NCBI GenBank assembly: GCA_017437755.1
Contig: JAFRXI010000048.1
Location: 148,779 to 212,778, forward strand
Source: Bacteroidales bacterium
Lineage (GTDB): Bacteria > Bacteroidota > Bacteroidia > Bacteroidales > UBA932
Reading direction: 5' to 3'
DNA length: 64,000 nt
Shown here: positions 17,418 through 26,469 of the stretch, piece after piece
How the letters are laid out: each line of letters starts with the position of its first letter
Numbering within the stretch: the stretch's first letter is position 1
Made by a program: the position numbers and the translations under genes
Notes under the pieces: model-generated
What the model was told of the DNA's origin: nothing
What the model saw: the letters and a program-made list of their open reading frames with translations, nothing else
Database searches by the model: none

Positions 17418-19277
17418 CTATTGCCATCTTTCATTGTTCTTGAACTTGAGGAGTTTGTTGGCCTCGCTGTCCGGGAACGGCCAGGTGTACATACAGTCCT
17501 TCCACGTGCACTGGCGGTTCTCAGGGATAGGCCTGCGCTCATACCGGCGCCCCACGGGATGGGCGGCATCCACGTCGCAGGACTCCACATACATGCCGTA
17601 CAGCGTCTTTGTCATGCATTCCGGCGCCGTTTTCCAGCGGCGGATGTCAAAGTAATATTGGTTGTCCTCGAAGGCGAGTTCAACGCAACGCTCGTTCCGG
17701 ACACGGGGACGGAAGGCATCGGCGGAGACGGTGAACTTTGCCATGACGTCAGGCATGCCGATCCTGTGACGGATGGTATTGACTGCCTCGACGGCGGTCA
17801 GGTCCATGTCCCCGGCCTTTCCCTGCGGGCCGTACGCCTCGTTCACGCATTCGGCATAGCCGAGGTACAGCTCGGCGAGCCGGGCCATGGGAGAGAGCAG
17901 GTAATAGGACTTGTCCTGGTCGCCGCGAGCCCCCCTCCACTGCTTGCGGCAGTAGTAGCCCGTATTGGAATAACCCTTGCCGTCGTTGGTGCCCCATGCC
18001 ATTCCGAAAGCCTGGCTGACCGATGAAATGCTCGTGTTGGGCCAGGATTTGGAGGCGGGGTTGTAATGGATGTTCACATAACCCGACACGTACGGGGTGG
18101 TGGAACGGTCGTGCAGGATTGTAAGGTCAAATCGGGGATCCAGCCCCTCATACGGGTTCTGCTCGTTGTAATGTCCGGCTGCTGCCGCCGCGGCTCGGTC
18201 GGCCTCGGTTTCCAGCGGCTCCCCGTAGATGGTCTCGTACTTGTCCACGAAATTCTGCGTAGGGCAGATGCCGGAAGCATTGGAATAATAACTCTGGGGA
18301 TAGCCGGTAATACCCGAGAATGACGACAGGTTGGGACGGCCGCTGTGCGCATAACCCCAGAGCACTTCGTTGGTGGATGTCTTTCCGAAGAAATTGTCGG
18401 TGTATTCGTAGGCATCCTGAAGTGCATACTGGTTGTTGAGGGCCTCGGAGAGCGCAAGCGCATAGGCATCGGCCGCGTCGGCCCAGTCCTGCGTCCCGTT
18501 AAGGTTGCTCAGCGGAGAGGCCGCGTACATAAGAGCACGCGCCCGCATAGCCAGGGCGGTACAGCCGCTGGGGCGGTCCATGTCGGACGCGTTCAGGTGG
18601 CCGGCCACTCCGGGAACGGCATCACGGCGCATCTTCCCTGCCTGCTTGAGGTACTCATAGGCGGTATACATATCCTCGGCGGCAAGCCTGTATGTCTCAT
18701 AGGAGGAAAGCCGCTCCAGGTCCCAGTCGTCCTTTGACGCCTCGGCGATGTAGGGCATTCCGCCAAAGAACCGGCAGAGCACGAAGTGCGCGTATCCCCT
18801 TACGAAATAGGCCTGGCCCAGCAGGTCGTTCTTTTCCGAAGGACGCGCGTTGGTGAGCATGCCGATATTCTCGATGGACCGGTTGGCGACGTGGATGATC
18901 TTGAACATCGCCGCCGCGATCGGCCGCCGCTTGGCGTCGAAGGTGAAGTCCGAGACGGTCTCCTGCGACAGTTTTCCGATCTTGACTTCCTGCTGGGCGC
19001 GCAGAAGACGGCCCGCGTCGGCCGCATCCGTGGTGGAGACAAGGGAGAAGCGGCGGTCGTTGTAGTCCACATACATCGGATACCCCTCGTGTATGTTCAG
19101 CGGGGTGTACGTCGTCTCGGTGGTAAAGATATAGTCGAAATACTGGCAGTAATTCTTGTATGTGGAGAACACGTCCTCGTCGGAGAGGCCGAGTTCGGGG
19201 TCCACATCCAGCCAGTTGCATCCTCCGGCCACGGTCAGGAGAGATACCATTAATAGGAGTAATCTGCTTCTTTTCAT
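17418..19277 (-). CDS. SusD/RagB-like lipoprotein (partner of the full-length SusC)
   Basis: A 619-residue SusD homologue with lipobox VAGGC followed by NWLDVDPE, the usual start of mature SusD proteins. Typical helices are seen at LLGQAYFVRGYAHFVLCRFFGG (about residue 155) and CTALAMRARALMYAASPLSN, and the C-terminal signature NERCVELAFEDNQYYFDIRRW precedes YTWPFPDSE. It starts 12 nt after the full SusC stop and ends 1 nt before the short SusC start, inside the ten-gene operon. Its role is surface binding and capping of the SusC channel; the ligand is unknown. Confidence 0.95.
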   Translation of the reverse strand: MKRSRLLLLMVSLLTVAGGCNWLDVDPELGLSDEDVFSTYKNYCQYFDYIFTTETTYTPLNIHEGYPMYVDYNDRRFSLVSTTDAADAGRLLRAQQEVKIGKLSQETVSDFTFDAKRRPIAAAMFKIIHVANRSIENIGMLTNARPSEKNDLLGQAYFVRGYAHFVLCRFFGGMPYIAEASKDDWDLERLSSYETYRLAAEDMYTAYEYLKQAGKMRRDAVPGVAGHLNASDMDRPSGCTALAMRARALMYAASPLSNLNGTQDWADAADAYALALSEALNNQYALQDAYEYTDNFFGKTSTNEVLWGYAHSGRPNLSSFSGITGYPQSYYSNASGICPTQNFVDKYETIYGEPLETEADRAAAAAAGHYNEQNPYEGLDPRFDLTILHDRSTTPYVSGYVNIHYNPASKSWPNTSISSVSQAFGMAWGTNDGKGYSNTGYYCRKQWRGARGDQDKSYYLLSPMARLAELYLGYAECVNEAYGPQGKAGDMDLTAVEAVNTIRHRIGMPDVMAKFTVSADAFRPRVRNERCVELAFEDNQYYFDIRRWKTAPECMTKTLYGMYVESCDVDAAHPVGRRYERRPIPENRQCTWKDCMYTWPFPDSEANKLLKFKNNERWQ

Positions 19278-19289
19278 TTTCGGAAGGAT

Positions 19290-22200
19290 TTAGAAATCGA
19301 GTTTGACTCCGAGGCGGACGGTCCGCATGATCGGATAATAACTGGAAGAGAGGGCGGTCCGCTGGGGATTGCCTTCGATCAGGCTGGTGGCCGTGAAGAG
19401 GTTGTTCCCGGTGAGGGTTACGCTCAGGCCCCGGACGCCCAGCAGCTGGCGGAGACGGTTGCCGTCGAACTTGTAGCTGACATAGAGCTCCTTGAGCGTC
19501 AGGTAGTCCGACTTCCGCCAGGAGTGCCCCTCGATCAGCATGTCAAACGTGTCATTGGCACTTCCGCCGAGCATCGAATACAGCTTGTCATCGAAGCTCA
19601 GGGTGGAGTGGCCGGCGCCCGGATTGTCGGGACGCCAGTAGTCCAGCTGCGCGGCATGGACAGTTACATCCTGCTTTATGAACTCTTTCCAGAAGGCCCG
19701 GTTGAAGTTGACGTACTTGCCGTGGGTACCGTAGAACAGGATATTGACGGAGAGGCCCTTATAGCCGAAGCCCAGGTTGAACGACCCCACCATGGGAGGA
19801 TAGGCGATGCCGCGGATGGCATGCATGTCCAGGGAGTTTATGGCGCCGTCAACCTTGAAATCCAGCAGCTTGTAGATGCCGGGATACAGGCCGGAGACCT
19901 CCCCCAGGGCATTGGGATAGCCATGCAGCTCGTCCACGCTGCCAAAGTAGTTGCCGTCGATCAGGTTCATGCCCGTCCGGGCAGCCTGGTAGGACGTCCC
20001 CACGTATTTCTGATATGAAGGGGTTCCCACCGGTTCCTCATAGCTGAGGATGCGGTTCTCGTTGAGTCCGAGCATGAATCCGGCCTCGTAATAGAAGCCG
20101 CGGGCGGTGGTCATGCGCCACTTGGCCTCGATGTCGATGCCGTGCTTCTCCATGCGGCCGGTATTGACGTCCTTGGACGATACGCCGCTGAGCGGAGACT
20201 CGGTGGGAGTGACCAGCATGTCCTTACGGCTCTCGTCAAAGAGGTCCACGCTGACGGTGAACATGTCTTTCAGGAAGCCCATCTCCACGCCGACGTCCCG
20301 CTTGTGGGCAGTCTCCCAGCGGGCGGTCTCGTTGGCCGCGAGGTCCTCCAGGATGATGGTCCGGTTCTTATTCTTCGAGTAGGAGCTGTAGTACAGCCAG
20401 TCGGAACTGGCCTCGTCGCTTCCCACCAGACCGTCGGAATAGCGGATTTTCATGGTGCTCCACCAGGGCATGGCCTTCTTCCAGAAATTCTCCTTGGAAA
20501 TGTAGTAGCCAACGGCGGCGCTCGGGAAGTAACCGTACCGGTTCCTGGGGGCGAACTGCTCGCTGCCGGTTATACCCATGTTGGCCTCGAAGAGATACTT
20601 GCCCTTGTAATCATAGGTCACGCGGGACACGAAGGCCTGCTGCCTGTGCGGGAACGAGGCCCCGGCCAGCCTCTGCCGCTGGTTCATCAGCGCCAGGGCG
20701 GTCACATTGTGCTTCTTGGCGAACTTGCGCGCATAGTTGAGCGACGCCTCCCAGTACAGGACCATGGTGGTGCTGCGGGCGGTGTTGTCCACGCTCACCG
20801 AATACGGCGGCTGAACATACACCTCGTTGCCTTTCTCGGTGCTGCTCCAGGGATTCTGGGCGCCGTAGTCAAAGGCCTCCCAGTCTATACGGTACACCGG
20901 AATGTTCTGGACACCCTGCTGGGAATACCTTGAAAAGACGGAGGTCAGCGACACCATCCCCTTGACCGACAGGCCCTTGGTTATGAAATCAAGGTCCTGG
21001 GAGAGCTGGAGGTCGGTATTGAGGCGGTTCCGGGTGGTCTGGGTGTAATTCCCCTGCGCCAGCAGCGTGTAGGGGTTCTTGGCATAGGAGGTACCCGTTT
21101 GCGCAAGGCGGTCCTCCCAGAGTCCGGGCCATTCCCAGTCGGGAATGTCATACATCGTCTCCTTGGGATAATAGGCCGGAAACATCACCGGGGAAGCGTT
21201 GTACATGGTGGTGAAGAGACTCGCCACCGTCACTCCGTCGGGATGCTGCTCTATGTCGGTGACGCCGCCCACCTTCACCGAGAGCAAGGTCGACTTTGTC
21301 AGGTTGATGTCGAGGTTGGCCCTGTAGTTCATCTTGTGATAGCGGAAATCGGAATTGCTCCAGTCGTTGATCCGCTTGACGATCGAGCCGTCGGTGGTAT
21401 ACCCCACGCCCACGTAATAGCGCACCTTGTCGGTACCTCCGCTGATGTTATAAGTAGCGTTGAAGGTCTGCGACACCTTGTTCAGGAGCATGCCGAACCA
21501 GTCGTTGTCGGGATACCTTACCGGGTTGACCCGGCTGCGGTAGGCCTCGATATCTTCCGGCGAATACACGCTGCCGAAACTCTGCTCGTTCCGCATGGCC
21601 ACGTTCGCCATCTCTAGAACCTTGGCGGCGGGGATGTACTGCGGCAGTTCCTCGGGGATATTGACACCGTAATTCACCGACAGGTTCATCTTGGGCGCTC
21701 CCTTGGAACCGGTCTTGGTGGTGACGAGGATAACCCCGTTGGCGCCCCGCGCACCGAAGACCGCGGTCGCGGAAGCATCCTTCAGGACGGATATCGTCTT
21801 GACTTCGTCGGGATTGAGGGAACTGAACTGACGCTCCACACCGTCCACCATCACAAGCGGCGACGAACCGTTCCAGCTGGAGAGACCGCGGATGAAGATG
21901 GTGGCATCGTCGTTTCCCGGCTGGCCGCTGCTCTGGTAGGTTACCACGCCTGAGAGCTTGCCCGCCAGGGCGTTGGTGATGTTCAGGGTTCCGGAGCGGG
22001 TAAGCGCATCGGTCCCGACCTGCGATATGGCCCCCACCACACTCTCTTTCTTCTGGGTACCATAGCCCACAACAACCACATCTTCAAGTACTTCCGCATC
22101 AGGTACGAGGGTTATGTCCCAGACCGAGTTTCCGGTAAACCGCTTCTCCTGAGGCGAGAAGCCTATGCAGGTGACCTCCAGGACGCTGCCCTGGGGGACA

Positions 22201-22400
22201 GTGAGGGTATACTCCCCGGTGGTGCTTGTCACCGCGCCGCCCAGGGCGGGATTGCCCTTGACGACGACGGCCGCTCCGGGGACAGGCTGTCCTTCATCGT
22301 CCACGATACGGCCCGATACGCTGACTCTTGACTGCGCCCGGGACAGGACCGGGAACAGCAGGCATACCGCCGTAATCCATAACAGTATCTTGATTCTCAT
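19290..22400 (-). CDS. SusC-like TonB-dependent receptor, full length
   Basis: A 1036-residue outer-membrane glycan importer. Signal peptide (LLFPVLSRAQS), carboxypeptidase-regulatory-like domain (about 27-105; GQPVPGAAVVVKGNP, CIGFSPQEKRF), DEVVVIGYG-type segment (LEDVVVVGYGTQKKESVVGA), plug (LVMVDGVERQFSSLNPDEV; ISVLKDASATAVFGARGANG; ILVTTKTGSKG), then a 22-strand barrel ending GVKLDF. All canonical SusC elements are present, in contrast to the short SusC two genes downstream. ATG lies 2 nt after the stop of the GH43-like gene, so there is no separate promoter and it is transcribed from upstream. Confidence 0.97.
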   Translation of the reverse strand: MRIKILLWITAVCLLFPVLSRAQSRVSVSGRIVDDEGQPVPGAAVVVKGNPALGGAVTSTTGEYTLTVPQGSVLEVTCIGFSPQEKRFTGNSVWDITLVPDAEVLEDVVVVGYGTQKKESVVGAISQVGTDALTRSGTLNITNALAGKLSGVVTYQSSGQPGNDDATIFIRGLSSWNGSSPLVMVDGVERQFSSLNPDEVKTISVLKDASATAVFGARGANGVILVTTKTGSKGAPKMNLSVNYGVNIPEELPQYIPAAKVLEMANVAMRNEQSFGSVYSPEDIEAYRSRVNPVRYPDNDWFGMLLNKVSQTFNATYNISGGTDKVRYYVGVGYTTDGSIVKRINDWSNSDFRYHKMNYRANLDINLTKSTLLSVKVGGVTDIEQHPDGVTVASLFTTMYNASPVMFPAYYPKETMYDIPDWEWPGLWEDRLAQTGTSYAKNPYTLLAQGNYTQTTRNRLNTDLQLSQDLDFITKGLSVKGMVSLTSVFSRYSQQGVQNIPVYRIDWEAFDYGAQNPWSSTEKGNEVYVQPPYSVSVDNTARSTTMVLYWEASLNYARKFAKKHNVTALALMNQRQRLAGASFPHRQQAFVSRVTYDYKGKYLFEANMGITGSEQFAPRNRYGYFPSAAVGYYISKENFWKKAMPWWSTMKIRYSDGLVGSDEASSDWLYYSSYSKNKNRTIILEDLAANETARWETAHKRDVGVEMGFLKDMFTVSVDLFDESRKDMLVTPTESPLSGVSSKDVNTGRMEKHGIDIEAKWRMTTARGFYYEAGFMLGLNENRILSYEEPVGTPSYQKYVGTSYQAARTGMNLIDGNYFGSVDELHGYPNALGEVSGLYPGIYKLLDFKVDGAINSLDMHAIRGIAYPPMVGSFNLGFGYKGLSVNILFYGTHGKYVNFNRAFWKEFIKQDVTVHAAQLDYWRPDNPGAGHSTLSFDDKLYSMLGGSANDTFDMLIEGHSWRKSDYLTLKELYVSYKFDGNRLRQLLGVRGLSVTLTGNNLFTATSLIEGNPQRTALSSSYYPIMRTVRLGVKLDF

Positions 22401-22402
22401 CG

Positions 22403-23395
22403 CTACTCACTTTTGAAAGCCGGGCAGTCGGAACAGAAGGAGGGGGTCCCTCCGCGGATTTTCATCCAGCCGTCTTCCCAGAACAGGGGATCCAACATCA
22501 AGGTACGGCCCCGGGTGACATCCGTCAGGTCAAAGGCATTGTAGACGAGCCACGACGAACCGTCGGCAAGGTCCAGCGGGGCCGGGCAGCTGCCGGGACC
22601 GGCAAATTTCCGGCTTCCCTCCAGAAGGGTCTCGGAGGCGCCGTCCAGCATGGTTTCGCCCTTGCTGTTGACAAACGGACCGGTTGAATTGTCGGCACGG
22701 CCGTAAACGATCCGGGCGGTGCTGTTGGCTCCTCCCGACACCGATCCGCTCGTTGCAAGGAGATACCACTTCCCGCCATGCCTGTACATTGCAGGGGCGA
22801 AAAAGGCCTCCGAGGCAAGCCTGACCGGGGTTTCTCCGGCAAGGGACTTCCCGTCGGCCGAAAGCGCCAGCAGGAAAATGCCCTTGCTGGTACCCACCGC
22901 CATGTAAAGGGATCCGCCGTCGGAAAAGACCGACGGGGCGCCTGTCAGGACGGCATCGGAAGTGACTGTGGTTACGACCGTTCCCACGTCGGACCAGGGA
23001 CCCGTAGGGAACGGAGCCTCGGCCACGCCCACCACCGATGTCCCGGCCGATGCCGTATAGTACATCAGGAATCCGTCCTGGTGGGGAATGACGGAGCATG
23101 AGCCGATGGTACAGTTCGGGAGCGGGGAGGGTGCCGTCAGGGCCGTGAAAGCCGACGTCAGGGCCTCCCAGCCCACCAGGTCCTCCGATTCCATCAGCGG
23201 CACCACGTCATCCTCCACGGTGCCGTTGTAATACAAATAGAACTTACCGTCGGAGTACATTACCGCAGGGTCTTCCAGGCCTTCCTGGACCACCGGATTA
23301 CGGTAGGACTCCCAGGGCTGCAGCTCCACCTTGGGGCCCTTGCTGCAACCGGCCAGGACCGCAAGGACGGCTGAAAACAGGATACACTTTTTCAT
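22403..23395 (-). CDS. GH43-like five-bladed propeller lipoprotein, catalytic residues uncertain
   Basis: A 330-residue lipoprotein (lipobox LAGCS). The pattern of a five-bladed beta-propeller of the GH43/GH32/GH62 type is clear: NPVVQEGLEDPAVMYSDGKF (blade 1, with a candidate base Asp42), APSVFSDGGSLYMAV, and APAMYRHGGKWYLLATSG. In standard GH43 enzymes the second blade carries an Asp in an IDPS-type motif and the third a Glu in an EAP or EGP motif; here the equivalents read GAPS and FAP, so the pKa-modulating Asp and the acid Glu look absent. It may bind glycan without cleaving it, or use other residues. It is in the operon between the BACON lipoprotein (9 nt) and SusC (2 nt). Could also be a GH130-like propeller. 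Confidence 0.7.
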   Translation of the reverse strand: MKKCILFSAVLAVLAGCSKGPKVELQPWESYRNPVVQEGLEDPAVMYSDGKFYLYYNGTVEDDVVPLMESEDLVGWEALTSAFTALTAPSPLPNCTIGSCSVIPHQDGFLMYYTASAGTSVVGVAEAPFPTGPWSDVGTVVTTVTSDAVLTGAPSVFSDGGSLYMAVGTSKGIFLLALSADGKSLAGETPVRLASEAFFAPAMYRHGGKWYLLATSGSVSGGANSTARIVYGRADNSTGPFVNSKGETMLDGASETLLEGSRKFAGPGSCPAPLDLADGSSWLVYNAFDLTDVTRGRTLMLDPLFWEDGWMKIRGGTPSFCSDCPAFKSE

Positions 23396-23404
23396 ATCTG
23401 TCTG

Positions 23405-25279
23405 TTACTCTGTTACATAGATGGTAGGACCGGCGAACGGAGGTTCGGTACTGGTATTGGTCAGACGCAGTGTACCGGTATTGGGCGACGATACGCTGCT
23501 GCCGTCCACGGCATTGGTGGCGTCAGCCACGGTTATCCGTACGATCAGTTCGGTCAGCTCAATGGAGGAAGGCGCCGTGAGCGTGGCCCGGAACGGATGA
23601 GCCGAGTCTTTCTTCTTCAGCTTGGCGTTGGCGGCGCCGTTCCCGGCATAGTATTCCCCTGTATCGAAGGAGACAAAGGTATCACCTCCGTCGAAGGATG
23701 CTTCGGCCCGGTAGTAGGCCGCCGTAGCCTTGGTGGCACGGATTGCAAAGTCAAAGTGCAGCGTGCTGCCCTTGCCGATCCTGACCACCGGGACACGGAA
23801 TTCCACGGCATCTCCGGTCCAGAGTTTCTTGAAGGCATAATGGCCCTCTACGGAAATGATGAATGTGGTGGCATAATTGAGGGTATTGCCCTTGACGTAC
23901 GTTGCATAAGCGATGTCGGCATGCGTGGAAGGATAGAACACGCCGGTACCGGCACCTGTGGCGGGAGCTGCGCTGCCGTTCTCGCCCTTGGTGGCGAAGT
24001 CGGGCGAAGTCTGCATGGCCAGAGCCTGGTCGTTGCATATCCAGGTTATCTTTTCCTCCATCAGGTCCACGTAGCCGTCGAGGCTGACGTTGATATCCTG
24101 GGTTACGGTTATATCATCGGCCAGGAGTTCCACCTCGGTGGACGCGACGGTAACGGTGGCCTGGCGCGCCTCGGTGGTGTTGTTGGAGGTTCCGGAGATG
24201 GTTATTACGGCGTCTCCGCTGCCGGAGGCGGGGCTGACGGTAATCCAGGATTCCGAGGCCGTGACCGTCCAGGCCGTATTGGCGCTGACGGAAACGCTGA
24301 CTCCGGTTCCTTTTCCGGACAGTTCCACCGTCTTGGGGGATACGGTCAGGTACTGGACTATCTTGCCGCTCTGCTCCACGGTCACCACGGCCTTGACGCC
24401 ATGGTTGTCGAACGTGATAGTGGCCGTACGCGTGTTCTCGGTTTCATTTACCTCAACCGCCGGCGTCACGGTATCGTCTCCGGTTCCGGAATACTTGTCC
24501 AGGGTGAGCCAGGAGGCCGATGACGTCGCCGTCCAGGAGCCGTTGGAAGTTACCACTATGCCGACGGGCTCCAGCCTGCCGGTATCCGATGCCCGGACCG
24601 TCTGGGCGGAAACGGAAATGACGGCCTCAAAGCCGGCCTGGCCAACCACGATCTCGCGGGCGGTCTCTCCGCCATAATCAAACACCAGGCGGCCCTGCCT
24701 TGCAGAATCCTCGTTCTTTCCGGGAACGATGGTTATGGTGGCAAGACGGCCCCCACGGCCTTCAAGCGGCGAAATGGTGCACCAGTCCAGCCCCTGGGCC
24801 TTGGCCGTCCAGTCCCTGTTGCAGGAGAGCGTGACCTCCCTGGGATAATCATCCGCACCGAACCACACGGCATCCTCCTCGATGCCGGAAAGGATCAGCG
24901 AAGGGGCGTCGTCGATTCCGGCCTGCTCCACGGTAACCGTCCTGGAGAAGTTCTCTCCTGCCTTTATCTCAAAGGTCCCGCGACGGGATCCGAGGGCCGG
25001 ATTCGGCATCGCAGCAAGGGTGACGGTACTTTGCCCGGTGTCGGCAAGCCGCCGCAGCGGGGTTATGGTCAGCCAGTCGAGGTCCTTCTTTACGATGGAC
25101 CATCCGACGTTGGAGGAAATCTCAAACTGCATCGGTTCCTCGGGGGCGGGTGCGAGGCGGATTACGGCATCCAGTCCGGAGACGGAAACCGATTCCTCCA
25201 CGCCACCCTCCACGTTTCCGCAGCCGGCGGAGAGCAGGACCGCGGCGATAAGGATACGGGGAATAGTTCTAAGTTTCAT
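23405..25279 (-). CDS. BACON-repeat lipoprotein, candidate surface glycan-binding protein
   Basis: A 624-residue lipoprotein (lipobox LLSAGC). Four BACON-type immunoglobulin-like repeats follow one another at about 35-120, 125-215, 218-304 and 308-394; each carries the W-x-(I/T) pattern (VGWSIVKKDLDWLTITP, RDWTAKAQGLDWCTISP, GSWTATSSASWLTL, TAWTVTASESWITVSP) and ends in a VEQAG or VTQD strand. The C-terminal 225 residues form a separate beta-rich domain I do not recognise (starts YVDLMEEKITWIC, has two Phe/Tyr-rich strands with RIGKGSTLHFDFAIR). BACON repeats are common spacers or glycan binders in PUL lipoproteins. It lies 2 nt after GH88 and 9 nt before the GH43-like gene, so it is in the SGBP position of the operon. 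Confidence 0.88.
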   Translation of the reverse strand: MKLRTIPRILIAAVLLSAGCGNVEGGVEESVSVSGLDAVIRLAPAPEEPMQFEISSNVGWSIVKKDLDWLTITPLRRLADTGQSTVTLAAMPNPALGSRRGTFEIKAGENFSRTVTVEQAGIDDAPSLILSGIEEDAVWFGADDYPREVTLSCNRDWTAKAQGLDWCTISPLEGRGGRLATITIVPGKNEDSARQGRLVFDYGGETAREIVVGQAGFEAVISVSAQTVRASDTGRLEPVGIVVTSNGSWTATSSASWLTLDKYSGTGDDTVTPAVEVNETENTRTATITFDNHGVKAVVTVEQSGKIVQYLTVSPKTVELSGKGTGVSVSVSANTAWTVTASESWITVSPASGSGDAVITISGTSNNTTEARQATVTVASTEVELLADDITVTQDINVSLDGYVDLMEEKITWICNDQALAMQTSPDFATKGENGSAAPATGAGTGVFYPSTHADIAYATYVKGNTLNYATTFIISVEGHYAFKKLWTGDAVEFRVPVVRIGKGSTLHFDFAIRATKATAAYYRAEASFDGGDTFVSFDTGEYYAGNGAANAKLKKKDSAHPFRATLTAPSSIELTELIVRITVADATNAVDGSSVSSPNTGTLRLTNTSTEPPFAGPTIYVTE

Positions 25280-25281
25280 TG

Positions 25282-26466
25282 TTACAGTATTTTATTCCAA
25301 CGGAGCAGAGCTTCCAGGAAATAATAATCGGCATAAGGGAGAGGTACGTCAACCTGGCTCTTCTTGGGAAGGTTGCCAACGCTGTGGTAAAGCAGGAATC
25401 CGGCATTCTCGCCCACGCAGGCGAGGTACAGCGGGGATGCCAGGGTCCGGATCTGTTTTTCGGCCATGGCGCTGCATTGCCTGGAGAGTTTCCTGTCGGA
25501 GGTCAGGGAGGCAAGACGGACGAAGGCGGAACACATTACGGCGGCGGCAGAGGCGTCCCTGTGCTCGTCCGGAATCTCAGGAGCATCAAAATCCCAGTAA
25601 GGGATACCGTCGCCGGGAAGCCTTTCCAGGAGCATCCTGGCCACGGTCTCAGCCTGGGCGAGGAAGGCAGCCTCCCCCGTTTTCTCATACATCATGGTAT
25701 AGCCGTAAAGGGCCCAGCCCTGACCACGGGCCCAGGCCGAACCGTCGGCATACCCCTGGTGGGTACCCCTCCAGCGGACCGAGCCGGTTTCAGGATCATA
25801 ATCCACCACGTGGAAACAGGTTCCGTCCTCACGGAAATGGTTCCGGATGGTGGTCCTGGCATGGGAAACCGCAATGTCCCGGAATGAATCATCCCCGGTC
25901 AGCCGGGCCGCCTCGGTGAGGAGTTCCAGGTTCATCATGTTGTCTATTATCACCGGAAACAGCCAGGTCTTCCCCTTGGGCGAGAAATTCCAGCTGCGGG
26001 TCACCCCCGTGACGGGGTTGAAGCGGCCGGCCAGCAGGCGTGCGGCCTCCAGCAGCACCGGCTGCCACCCGGGGTCGCCGGTAATGCGGAGGGCGTTTCC
26101 GTAGCTGCAGTTGAACTGGAAACCCAGGTCGTGCGAAATATGGCTCCTGGTTGCCGGCTCCATCGCCCGGGTATATTTCTCCGCCAGGGACCGGATGCGT
26201 CCGTCCTTCCCATAAAGATATATATACCAGAGACTTCCGGGATAGAATCCGGCCGTCCATGCGGTCGCCTCCTCGGTAGTGACGGCGTCCTTGCTCACGC
26301 TTTTGGGGAATGTCCCCTCGGGAAGGGCGGCATCAATGGCCGCGTACTGCGATTCCGCCAGGGCGAAAACCCGGGAGGTGAGTTCCTCCATGGATTCCCG
26401 GGCGGGCTTTGCGGAGAGCGGGAGAACGCCCGTCAGCAAGAGTATGAGTGAAACAAGCCTTTTCAT
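25282..26466 (-). CDS. GH88 unsaturated glucuronyl hydrolase
   Basis: A 394-residue exported enzyme (signal peptide ending LPLSAK) that removes 4,5-unsaturated uronic acid from the non-reducing end of oligosaccharides released by polysaccharide lyases. The (alpha/alpha)6-barrel family signatures are present: TAWTAGFYPGSLWYIY, the first catalytic Asp113 in SHDLGFQF, the second Asp175 in IIDNMMNLELL, and GSAWARGQGWALYGY. These two Asp residues are those established for GH88 enzymes. Its substrate is a lyase product, which implies that a lyase acts in the same pathway; the BNR_4 protein at the end of the operon is the best candidate. It is the second gene of the operon. Confidence 0.94.
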   Translation of the reverse strand: MKRLVSLILLLTGVLPLSAKPARESMEELTSRVFALAESQYAAIDAALPEGTFPKSVSKDAVTTEEATAWTAGFYPGSLWYIYLYGKDGRIRSLAEKYTRAMEPATRSHISHDLGFQFNCSYGNALRITGDPGWQPVLLEAARLLAGRFNPVTGVTRSWNFSPKGKTWLFPVIIDNMMNLELLTEAARLTGDDSFRDIAVSHARTTIRNHFREDGTCFHVVDYDPETGSVRWRGTHQGYADGSAWARGQGWALYGYTMMYEKTGEAAFLAQAETVARMLLERLPGDGIPYWDFDAPEIPDEHRDASAAAVMCSAFVRLASLTSDRKLSRQCSAMAEKQIRTLASPLYLACVGENAGFLLYHSVGNLPKKSQVDVPLPYADYYFLEALLRWNKIL

Positions 26467-26469
26467 CTT

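Noticed and set aside
17417-17590. 58-codon N-terminal extension of the short SusC, which would give 960 residues
   Set aside because: It overlaps the upstream SusD in another frame, is Arg/Pro/Ser-rich without a signal peptide, and ATG 17416 begins a good signal peptide one base after the SusD stop.
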